Origin: Laribacter hongkongensis DSM 14985
GTDB taxonomy: Bacteria > Pseudomonadota > Gammaproteobacteria > Burkholderiales > Aquaspirillaceae
Assembly: GCF_000423285.1 (NCBI RefSeq)
Contig: NZ_AUHR01000006.1
Span: 124,001 to 188,000, forward strand
Direction of reading: 5' to 3'
Length of the DNA stretch: 64,000 bases
Position 1 is the stretch's first letter. Each line of letters begins with the position of its first letter. Under the pieces are notes generated by a model, which was not told the origin of the DNA, ran no database searches, and saw nothing but the letters and a program-made list of their open reading frames with translations. This document shows, in pieces, positions 57,410 to 64,000 of this stretch. Made by a program: the position numbers and the translations under genes.

Positions 57410-57535
57410 GGCTGGGCTTTCAACGCAAGGGCACGGAACAAAGGCCGCCGATTGTAACGCCGGCCCGCCACGCCAGCAGGCCGGAGCGGTACACGGTACA
57501 CTCGCAGCATCTTTTTTCATCCGTGCACGTGCATC

Positions 57536-58372
57536 ATGGCTACTTACGCCATCGGCGACATCCAGGGGTGTTTCACCCAGTTCCAGCAGCTTTTGCAGCG
57601 CATCGGCTTTTCCCCGTCACGCGACCGTCTGTGGCTGACCGGCGACCTGGTCAACCGTGGCCCGGATTCGCTGGCCATGCTGCGCTGGGCGTTCGAACAC
57701 CAGGACTCGCTGACGCTGACGCTGGGCAACCACGACCTGCACCTGCTGGCAGTCAGCCAGGGCTACGGACGCCTCAAGCCGGGCGACACGCTGGCGCCGA
57801 TCCTCGAAGCCACAGACGGCAAGGTGCTGCTCGACTGGCTGCGCCTGCAACCCCTGATGGTGCTCGACGAAGGCTACGCCATGGTGCATGCCGGGCTGCT
57901 GCCGGCCTGGACCCTGGACCAGGCGCTGGACCTCGCCACCGAGGTGGAGGACTGGCTGGGCGGCCCGCACTGGCGCGAGTTTTTTGCCCGGATGTACGGC
58001 AACAAGCCGGCCCGCTGGGACGACAGCCTCACCGGCATCGACCGCCTGCGCATGATCGTCAACGCCATGACCCGGCTGCGGCTGATCAACCGTCAGGGCG
58101 ACATGGACTTTGCTTTCAAGGGCGAACTGGCCGATGCCCCGCCCGATCTGCTGGCGTGGTTCGACGCGCCGCACGCGCGCTGGCAGGAAGCCGGCATCCC
58201 GCTGGTATTCGGACACTGGTCGGCGCTCGGCCTGCATGTCGACGGCCGGGCCATCGGCCTGGATACCGGCTGCCTGTGGGGCGGCCAGCTGACCGCACTC
58301 AGGCTGTCTGATCGGCAGCTATTCCAGCAGGCATGTCCAGTGACTCGTCCGATTCAGCCGCCGGCAGCTTGA
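57536..58372 (+). CDS. apaH: Bis(5'-nucleosyl)-tetraphosphatase (symmetrical)
   Basis: Splits Ap4A into two ADP and also removes Np4 caps from RNA. The 278-residue protein shows the metallophosphatase blocks GDIQGCFTQF, GDLVNRGPDSL, GNHDLHLL and FGHWSALG (all metal ligands present). It overlaps by 74 bp the end of the convergent acyltransferase gene. Confidence 0.95.
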   Translation: MATYAIGDIQGCFTQFQQLLQRIGFSPSRDRLWLTGDLVNRGPDSLAMLRWAFEHQDSLTLTLGNHDLHLLAVSQGYGRLKPGDTLAPILEATDGKVLLDWLRLQPLMVLDEGYAMVHAGLLPAWTLDQALDLATEVEDWLGGPHWREFFARMYGNKPARWDDSLTGIDRLRMIVNAMTRLRLINRQGDMDFAFKGELADAPPDLLAWFDAPHARWQEAGIPLVFGHWSALGLHVDGRAIGLDTGCLWGGQLTALRLSDRQLFQQACPVTRPIQPPAA

Positions 58373-59114
58373 GCGCACCGGCTATGCGCGAATAGGCCGT
58401 CAGCGCCAGCTGGTGACGCGACTGGTTGACCGCAGGGTACGCCGGCGGGAAATGCAGCTCGACTTCGGTGCTGCGCTCGCCGGCCAGCCGCCACACCGAG
58501 CCCAGGAAACTGACGCCGTCGATGTAGGCCGCCGCCTCCGATACCCGGCCATGGGCATCGAGATAGCGGATCGCCACCGGCCGGATCAGGCTGCCGGCCA
58601 CCCGGGCCGACTCGAACAGGGACGCCTTGAACGGCAACAGCCCCAGCCCGTCGCTGGTGGTGCCTTCAGGAAACACTGCCATGGCGTCCCCTTCCAGCAT
58701 GGCGTTGGCCAGGATCTGGTTGACGCGCATGGCGTCGCGGCGGGAGGCCCGCTCGATGTAGAGGGTGCCGGCGCGCGTTACCAGCCAGCCGACCACCGGC
58801 CAGCGGCGGATTTCGCTCTTGGCCACAAAGCGGGTCGCCGACACGCTCTGGATGGCGAAAATGTCGAGCCAGGAAACGTGGTTGGCCACGAAAAAGCTGT
58901 TGGCGCAGATCATTTCGGGCGGCTCACCCTCGACGCGCACGCGGGCGCCCAGGATCGACAGCAGGCGGTGCCCCCAGTCACGGGCGGCATGCGCCCGGCC
59001 GGCCCGGTTCAGGCGGCCATAACGGCCGGATACCAGTACAAGGCCGCGGAACAGATGCACCACCAGCCGGCAGATGCGCCACAGGCGGACAGGAAGGGAA
59101 ACAGTGGATTTCAT
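58299..59114 (-). CDS. 1-acyl-sn-glycerol-3-phosphate acyltransferase family protein
   Basis: A 271-residue membrane-associated PlsC-type acyltransferase. The catalytic motif is NHVSWLD (HxxxxD), with FPEGTTS as the acyl-acceptor site and an N-terminal hydrophobic segment (about 8-31). Likely transfers an acyl chain to lysophosphatidate or a lyso-ornithine lipid. The start at 59114 (MKSTVSLP) has a poor upstream extension rejected. mutM lies 46 bp upstream on the same strand. Confidence 0.88.
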   Translation of the reverse strand: MKSTVSLPVRLWRICRLVVHLFRGLVLVSGRYGRLNRAGRAHAARDWGHRLLSILGARVRVEGEPPEMICANSFFVANHVSWLDIFAIQSVSATRFVAKSEIRRWPVVGWLVTRAGTLYIERASRRDAMRVNQILANAMLEGDAMAVFPEGTTSDGLGLLPFKASLFESARVAGSLIRPVAIRYLDAHGRVSEAAAYIDGVSFLGSVWRLAGERSTEVELHFPPAYPAVNQSRHQLALTAYSRIAGALKLPAAESDESLDMPAGIAADQTA

Positions 59115-59160
59115 GGCCGAACGATAACGGGAATCCGGATACACCGACAAATCGCGGCGC

Positions 59161-59979
59161 TCAACGCTGGCAGGCCGGACAGAAAAACGTCGAGCGCTGT
59201 CCCAGCCGGCAGCGCTCGACCAGGCCGCCGCAGCGGGGGCAGCTCTGGCCCTGGCGGCCGTACACGGCGTAGTCCTGCTGGAAATAACCGGGCTTGCCGA
59301 TGGCGTCGCGAAAATCGCGCAGGGTACTGCCACCGGCAGCAATGGCCCGCGCCAGCGTGTGCCTGACCGACTGCACCAGCTGCCCGGCCTCGTCCGCGGT
59401 CAGCGAGAGGGCCGGCCGGCGCGGGTCGAGCCCGGCTTCGAACAGGCTTTCGTTGGCGTAGATGTTGCCGACGCCGACCACCACGGCATTGTCCATCAGC
59501 GCCACTTTCAGCGCCTGCCGCCGCCCGGCCAGCGCGTGCAGCAGGCCGGTGGCGTCAAACCCGTCCGACAGCGGCTCCGGCCCCAGCCGGCTGAGGAGCG
59601 GATGGCTATCGGGCGGCCCCAGGTGCCAGAGCACGGCACCGAAGCGGCGCGGGTCGTGGTAACGCACCAGATGTCCGTCATCGAGGATGAAATCGAGGTG
59701 GTCGTGCTTTTGCGGCGGCGTGTCGTCCGGCAGGACCCGAACCGAACCGGACATGCCCAGGTGCACGATCAGCCACTGCTCGTGCCCGAAGCCGATCAGC
59801 AGGTATTTGGCCCGCCGCTCGACAGTGCGGACCTCCAGCCCCGCCAGCTTTGCGGAGAGGTCGGGGTCCACCGGCCAGCGCAGGCGCGGCTCGCGCACCG
59901 TGACGGCCTTGATCTGCCGGCCGGTCAGGTGCGGCGTCAGTCCGGCACGGACAGTTTCGACTTCGGGCAATTCGGGCAT
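59161..59979 (-). CDS. mutM: Formamidopyrimidine-DNA glycosylase
   Basis: Removes 8-oxoguanine and formamidopyrimidines from DNA, with AP-lyase activity. The 272-residue protein starts MPELPEVETVRAGL with catalytic Pro2 and Glu3; Lys in GRQALK-type block follows, and it ends with the zinc finger CPRCGG...CPACQR. The start at 59979 is fixed by the need for Pro at position 2. Confidence 0.97.
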   Translation of the reverse strand: MPELPEVETVRAGLTPHLTGRQIKAVTVREPRLRWPVDPDLSAKLAGLEVRTVERRAKYLLIGFGHEQWLIVHLGMSGSVRVLPDDTPPQKHDHLDFILDDGHLVRYHDPRRFGAVLWHLGPPDSHPLLSRLGPEPLSDGFDATGLLHALAGRRQALKVALMDNAVVVGVGNIYANESLFEAGLDPRRPALSLTADEAGQLVQSVRHTLARAIAAGGSTLRDFRDAIGKPGYFQQDYAVYGRQGQSCPRCGGLVERCRLGQRSTFFCPACQR

Positions 59980-60108
59980 GAGGGTCTCCACACTCGGACA
60001 GGGCGCTGCATGATAGCTCACCCCTCCATCCTGGCCGCGATGGAACGCGCCTGCGTGTTATGCTGAGAGCACTACGCGTGTACACCGTTTATCCAGTCAG
60101 AACACTCC

Positions 60109-61851
60109 ATGAATGTCACTCGTCCGGCCTTGGGAATCCTGTTAGCCAGCCTGCTTGCGGCCTGTTCGGCCATTCGTCCGCCCGTCGCAGCCACCCCGGC
60201 TCCGGCAGCGGCGCCCAAGCCTTCCACCGAAGATAGCGACGAATCCCGCCTGCCGCGCCTGGAACTCGACGAGCGCATCCTCTTCAGCGTGGTGGCCGGT
60301 GAAATCGCCGGTCAGCGCGGCCACACCGGCGCGGCAGCCGGCACCTTCCTCGAGCTGGCAGAAGAAACCCGTGATCCGCGGCTGGCCCGGCGTGCGGCCG
60401 AGATGGCGCTGATCAGCGGCAACCTCAACCAGGCCATTTCCTCGCTGTCGCTCTGGAGTGCGCTGGACCCCGAGTCGCAGCTGGCCCGCCAGCAGCTGGC
60501 GCTGGCGCTGGTACGTGCCGGCCGGCTGGCCGATGCCCGGCCATTGCTCGACTTCCTGCTCAATTCGCCGGCGGCTGCCGCACCGCTGTTCGGCCAGCTG
60601 GCCGCACTGGCCCCGCGCCAGCCCGACAAGACCGAGGCACTGAACGTGGTGCGCGAACTGGCAGGCCGTTATCCCAAACTGCCCGAATCACGCTTTGCCC
60701 TCGCCGCAGCCGCCACCGAAGCCGGTGCGGATGACGAGGCCGATGCCGCCATCCGCGAGCTGGCACGCCTGTCGCCCGACTGGGCCGTGCCGGTGCTGTG
60801 GCGGGTCGAACGCCTGCGCACGCAGGAACCGGCACATGCCGTGGATTTCCTCGCCAGCGCACTGGCCGACCGGCCACAGGCCTCGATCGACCTGCAACTG
60901 GCGTATCCGCGCCTCCTGGTGGCGGAAAAACGCTATGACGAAGCACGCGCCTCGTTTGCCGTGCTGGCAAAACAGGCACCGGACCATCCCGACATCCTCT
61001 ACGCGCTCGGCATCCTGGCCATCGAGCAGCAGGACTACGACACGGCCGAGCAGGATTTGCAGGCCGCCCTGCAAAAAGGCTATCGCGACCCCGATTTCAT
61101 TCACCTGACCCTCGGTCAGCTGGCCGAAGAGCGCGACCAGCCCGAAGCGGCCAGCGCGCACTATCTCGCCGTCAGGTCCGGCCGCCACTATCCGGCAGCA
61201 CAGGGACGGCTGGCAGGGCTGGAAGCGAAACAGGGCAAGCTGGAATCAGGCCTTGCCCGACTGGAGCAGCTGGCACTGCAAACCGGTGGCAAGGGCGCCG
61301 AACTGGAGGTCTGGCGTGCCCAGCTGGCCCGTGATGCCGGCCAGCGCGAACGCGCCTACCGCATGCTGGGCAGTGCGCTCAAGCGTTATCCCCAGTCCTA
61401 CCTGCTGTGGTTCGAGCGCGGCATGCTGGCCGACCAGCTCAACCGTCCGCTGGATGCAGAGAAAAACCTGCGCCAGGCCCTGCGCCTGGAGCCTGAAAAC
61501 GCCATGGCCCAGAACGCGCTGGGCTACATGCTGGCCAACCGAGGCGTCAAGCTCAGGGAAGCGCGCAGCCTGATCGAAAAGGCGGTCGCGCAGGAACCGG
61601 AAAACGGCATGATCCTCGACAGCATGGGCTGGGTGGAATTCCGGCTCGGCCGCTATCCGCAGGCGCTGGAATGGCTGGAAAAAGCCTATCGCCGCTTGCC
61701 TGACGGCGAAATTGCAGCCCATATTGTGGAAACGCTGATCAAGCTCGACCGTCCGGACGAGGCCCGCAACCGTGCGGCCAAAGCCTTGCAGGACCATGCC
61801 GACCATGACGTGCTCACCGGCACGCTCAAACGCCTGAAACTCGCGCCATGA
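60109..61851 (+). CDS. TPR-repeat lipoprotein
   Basis: A 580-residue probable outer-membrane lipoprotein (lipobox LLAAC, Cys about 19). After a Pro/Ala linker the rest is helical TPR repeats, e.g. PDILYALGILAIEQQDYDTAEQDLQAAL and ENAMAQNALGYMLANRGVKLREARSLIEKAV. It heads the lolB-ispE-tRNA-prs run and overlaps lolB by ATGA. TPR proteins at this place are often found in betaproteobacteria; the partner is unknown. Confidence 0.87.
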   Translation: MNVTRPALGILLASLLAACSAIRPPVAATPAPAAAPKPSTEDSDESRLPRLELDERILFSVVAGEIAGQRGHTGAAAGTFLELAEETRDPRLARRAAEMALISGNLNQAISSLSLWSALDPESQLARQQLALALVRAGRLADARPLLDFLLNSPAAAAPLFGQLAALAPRQPDKTEALNVVRELAGRYPKLPESRFALAAAATEAGADDEADAAIRELARLSPDWAVPVLWRVERLRTQEPAHAVDFLASALADRPQASIDLQLAYPRLLVAEKRYDEARASFAVLAKQAPDHPDILYALGILAIEQQDYDTAEQDLQAALQKGYRDPDFIHLTLGQLAEERDQPEAASAHYLAVRSGRHYPAAQGRLAGLEAKQGKLESGLARLEQLALQTGGKGAELEVWRAQLARDAGQRERAYRMLGSALKRYPQSYLLWFERGMLADQLNRPLDAEKNLRQALRLEPENAMAQNALGYMLANRGVKLREARSLIEKAVAQEPENGMILDSMGWVEFRLGRYPQALEWLEKAYRRLPDGEIAAHIVETLIKLDRPDEARNRAAKALQDHADHDVLTGTLKRLKLAP

Positions 61852-62408
61852 TGAAACCGCTGTCCCGCAGCCTGATGCTGCTGTGCCTGCTGGGGCTGGC
61901 TGCCTGCGCCCAGTTGCGCCCGGTATCCATGCCCGTGGTCGAAGGCCAGGGTGAACCGACAGACTTCCGGCTGGAAGGTCGTCTGGCCGTCCGCGCCGAC
62001 GGCAAGGGCTATTACGCCAACTTTGACTGGCTGCGCCGCCAGGGGGATGACGACATCGCCATCCTCAACCCGCTGGGACAGATTCTCGCGACCCTGACGC
62101 GCGAAAACGGTCTGGTCTGCCTGCGGGAAAAAGACCGTCAGCGCTGCGCTGACGACACCGAAACACTGACCCGCGAAACCCTCGGCTGGCCGCTGCCGCT
62201 CGACAATCTCGGCTGGTGGATCGCAGGCCAGCCGGCCCCCGGACCGTGGCGGCCGATTACCGGAGGCTTCGAGCAGGACGGCTGGAGCATCAAGGCCGAA
62301 GAACCGGCCGAGACCGCCGACGGCCCGCGCCCGCGGCGCGTGATCCTGACCCGCGGCCCCCAGCTGGAAATCCGCTTTGCCCTCAACGCCTGGCAGCCCA
62401 CACGCTGA
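61848..62408 (+). CDS. lolB: Outer-membrane lipoprotein receptor LolB
   Basis: Accepts lipoproteins from LolA and inserts them in the outer membrane. The 186-residue lipoprotein has the lipobox LAAC (Cys about 20), the FRLEGRLAVRADGKGYYANFDW strand block, and LGWPLPLDNLGWWIAGQ, the region of the hydrophobic loop. Its position between the TPR gene and ispE is the normal one. Confidence 0.94.
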   Translation: MMKPLSRSLMLLCLLGLAACAQLRPVSMPVVEGQGEPTDFRLEGRLAVRADGKGYYANFDWLRRQGDDDIAILNPLGQILATLTRENGLVCLREKDRQRCADDTETLTRETLGWPLPLDNLGWWIAGQPAPGPWRPITGGFEQDGWSIKAEEPAETADGPRPRRVILTRGPQLEIRFALNAWQPTR

Positions 62409-62435
62409 CCGGCCTTTTCGCTGCCTTCGCTTGCC

Positions 62436-63272
62436 ATGACGTATCAACGCTTCCCGGCTCCGGCCAAACTGAACCTGACCCTGAGCGTGGTGGGCCGCCG
62501 TGCCGACGGCTACCACTTGCTGGAAACCGTGTTCCGCTTCATCGACCTGTGCGATGACATCGAACTGGCCGTGCGCACGGACGGCGCCATCGTTCTGGAC
62601 ACCCCCTTGCCCGGCGTTTCCCCCGAAAGCGACCTTACGGTCCGGGCTGCCCGGGCACTGCAACAGGCCAGCGGCAGCCCACTGGGTGCCAGCATCCGCG
62701 TGACCAAGCGCATCCCCATGGGCGGCGGACTGGGGGGCGGCAGCTCGGATGCTGCAACGGTCCTCCTGGCACTGAACCGGCTGTGGGGCTGTGGTTTCCC
62801 GCGGGAAAGACTCCAGGCCATCGGCCTGACGCTGGGTGCCGACGTGCCGGTATTCGTGTTTGGAGAAGCAGCCTTTGCCAGCGGAATCGGCGAAGAATTA
62901 ACACCTTGCGAAGTGCCGGATGCCTGGTACGTCGTGCTGGACCCAGGCGTATCCGTACCCACCGCGAAAATTTTTTCGTCCACGCTGTTGACACGCGATT
63001 CGCCCATCTCCATAATGCGAAGCCTCTCGGGGGCAACAAAACGCAGAAACGATCTGCAAGCTGTTGTTTTCCAAGAGTTTCCGCAGGTTGCAAGGTGTCA
63101 TGAAGTGCTCAGCGAATATGGCGAAGCCCTCATGACAGGATCGGGAAGCTGTGTCTTTCTGGAATGTCCGACCGAACAGCATGCACGGACAGTTTACCGT
63201 TCGGTGTCGCAGGACTACCGGGGGTTTGTGGTCAAGGGACTGCAACGCCATCCGGTCTGCGGGATCGAGTAA
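62436..63272 (+). CDS. ispE: 4-diphosphocytidyl-2-C-methyl-D-erythritol kinase
   Basis: GHMP kinase of the MEP isoprenoid pathway. The 278-residue protein starts MTYQRFPAPAKLNLTLSV, has the ATP site PMGGGLGGGSSDAATVL (about 91-107) and the C-terminal MTGSGSCVF block. Follows lolB by 27 bp and precedes tRNA-Gln. Confidence 0.96.
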   Translation: MTYQRFPAPAKLNLTLSVVGRRADGYHLLETVFRFIDLCDDIELAVRTDGAIVLDTPLPGVSPESDLTVRAARALQQASGSPLGASIRVTKRIPMGGGLGGGSSDAATVLLALNRLWGCGFPRERLQAIGLTLGADVPVFVFGEAAFASGIGEELTPCEVPDAWYVVLDPGVSVPTAKIFSSTLLTRDSPISIMRSLSGATKRRNDLQAVVFQEFPQVARCHEVLSEYGEALMTGSGSCVFLECPTEQHARTVYRSVSQDYRGFVVKGLQRHPVCGIE

Positions 63273-63279
63273 AGGTTAC

Positions 63280-63354
63280 TGGGGAGTCGCCAAGTGGTAA
63301 GGCACCGGATTTTGATTCCGGCATTCGTAGGTTCGATCCCTACCTCCCCAGCCA
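63280..63354 (+). tRNA. tRNA-Gln (anticodon TTG)
   Basis: A 75-base cloverleaf. The acceptor stem TGGGGAG pairs with CTCCCCA, the anticodon stem CCGGA/TCCGG encloses TTTTGAT (TTG at 63312-63314), the T loop is GGTTCGATCCC, and CCA is encoded. It sits between ispE and prs, as in many proteobacteria. Confidence 0.97.
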
Positions 63355-63387
63355 CAATACAACTTCCAATTCGACGAATGTGAAGCC

Positions 63388-63424
63388 AAGCGTGTAAGTT
63401 GAAGCTGACTTACACGCTTTTTGT
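63388..63424 (+). terminator. Terminator after tRNA-Gln
   Basis: AAGCGTGTAAGT and ACTTACACGCTT form a perfect 12-bp stem around an 8-base loop, followed by TTTTG; it lies 34 bases past the tRNA and only 22 bases before the prs start. Confidence 0.85.
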
Positions 63425-63445
63425 TTGTCTTGATCGGAACGCACC

Positions 63446-64000
63446 ATGGCCGCCTACGATAGCTTGATGGTCTTTACCGGGACCGCCAATCCGGAGCTCG
63501 CGCAAAACGTCGTCAAACACCTCGACATTACTCTGGGGCGCGCCGACGTCGGCCGTTTCAGCGATGGTGAAGTCGCCATCGAGCTCCTCGAAAACGTGCG
63601 CGGACGCGACGTTTTCGTCCTGCAGTCGACCTGTGCGCCGACCAATGACAACCTGATGGAAATCCTGACCATGGTCGACGCCCTCAAGCGCGCCTCGGCC
63701 GGCCGGATCACCGCAGCCATCCCCTACTTCGGCTATGCCCGCCAGGACCGCCGTCCGCGCTCGGCCCGCGTGCCGATCACGGCCAAGCTGGTCGCCAACA
63801 TGCTCACCAGCGCCGGCATCGACCGCGTACTGACCGTTGACCTGCATGCCGACCAGATCCAGGGCTTCTTCGACATCCCGGTGGACAACATCTACGCTAC
63901 CCCGGTACTGCTCAAGGACATCCAGAGCCAGCACATCGAAAACCTGACCGTGGTCAGCCCGGACATCGGCGGCGTGGTACGTGCCCGCGCCATGGCCAAG
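63446..64000 (+). CDS. prs: Ribose-phosphate pyrophosphokinase, 3' end beyond window
   Basis: Makes PRPP from ribose 5-phosphate and ATP. The first 185 residues are present, starting [20 protein letters not shown], with [11 protein letters not shown] and the Mg-binding [11 protein letters not shown], then [15 protein letters not shown] at the window edge. Full length would be about 315-320. It follows tRNA-Gln. Confidence 0.96.
   Translation, partial: MAAYDSLMVFTGTANPELAQNVVKHLDITLGRADVGRFSDGEVAIELLENVRGRDVFVLQSTCAPTNDNLMEILTMVDALKRASAGRITAAIPYFGYARQDRRPRSARVPITAKLVANMLTSAGIDRVLTVDLHADQIQGFFDIPVDNIYATPVLLKDIQSQHIENLTVVSPDIGGVVRARAMAK

Noticed and set aside
55499-57457. Plus-strand open frame antisense to rep
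   Set aside because: Shadow of the helicase gene, which carries all helicase motifs.
1-64000. CRISPR arrays, insertion sequences, prophage or integron features
   Set aside because: No regularly spaced direct repeats, transposase, integrase or phage genes were seen in any reading frame.

Overview
The window (about 62% GC by eye) is a gene-dense stretch of a Gram-negative chromosome. Gene content and order point to a betaproteobacterium, most likely Neisseriales/Chromobacteriaceae (a Laribacter- or Chromobacterium-like organism). The signs are a trimeric-porin gene ending in Phe, LolB and NlpD, RpoS, a UbiC/UbiA ubiquinone pathway, AceK, and the block TPR lipoprotein-lolB-ispE-tRNA-Gln-prs. 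The genus is inferred from gene families and order; no search was run. There is no rRNA, CRISPR array, phage or insertion sequence. Nearly everything is core genome.

Layout. 1-6.3 kb: the 3' part of a CtlX-type amidinohydrolase, a porin, an AdiC-like amino-acid antiporter, a ferredoxin-reductase-type flavoprotein, an SDR protein and trmB. 6.4-13.6 kb: gpx, DUF1841 and DUF2798 genes, mutS, an unrecognised 142-aa gene, rluE, and aceK. 13.6-18.5 kb: icd (divergent from aceK, its regulator), a cold-shock gene, clpS-clpA. 18.5-24 kb: ogt, the rpsP-rimM-trmD-rplS operon, and a Pat-type protein acetyltransferase/acyl-CoA synthetase. 24-31 kb: nadA, surE-pcm-nlpD-rpoS, then fnr and hemN back to back with an FNR box between them. 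31-38.8 kb: alr, two tandem DedA genes, a Cache-GGDEF diguanylate cyclase, ychF, suhB and trmJ (divergent). 38.8-47 kb: DUF1853, a flavodoxin-like and a DsrE-like gene, a LysR regulator divergent from a four-gene ABC importer of unknown substrate, a LOG-like gene and an RBBP9-type hydrolase. 47-53 kb: a PepSY protein plus a QseBC-like two-component system, a pentanucleotide repeat tract, sixA, ubiC-ubiA, a Nudix gene. 53-64 kb: a fused PPK2 polyphosphate:AMP phosphotransferase, rep helicase, apaH, an acyltransferase, mutM, then TPR-lolB-ispE-tRNA-Gln-prs, cut by the window end.

Themes. Several genes concern stress, oxygen and stationary-phase control (rpoS, fnr/hemN, clpSA, cold-shock protein, gpx, polyphosphate and Ap4A enzymes). 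Translation and RNA modification is the other large group (trmB, rluE, rpsP operon, trmJ, ychF). I found no clear undescribed multi-gene system. The most useful leads are regulatory: the FNR box, several perfect inverted repeats at promoters (10480, 40511, 41986, 47025-47088), the nine-copy GCTGG repeat at 49951-49995, and the ABC importer with unknown substrate.
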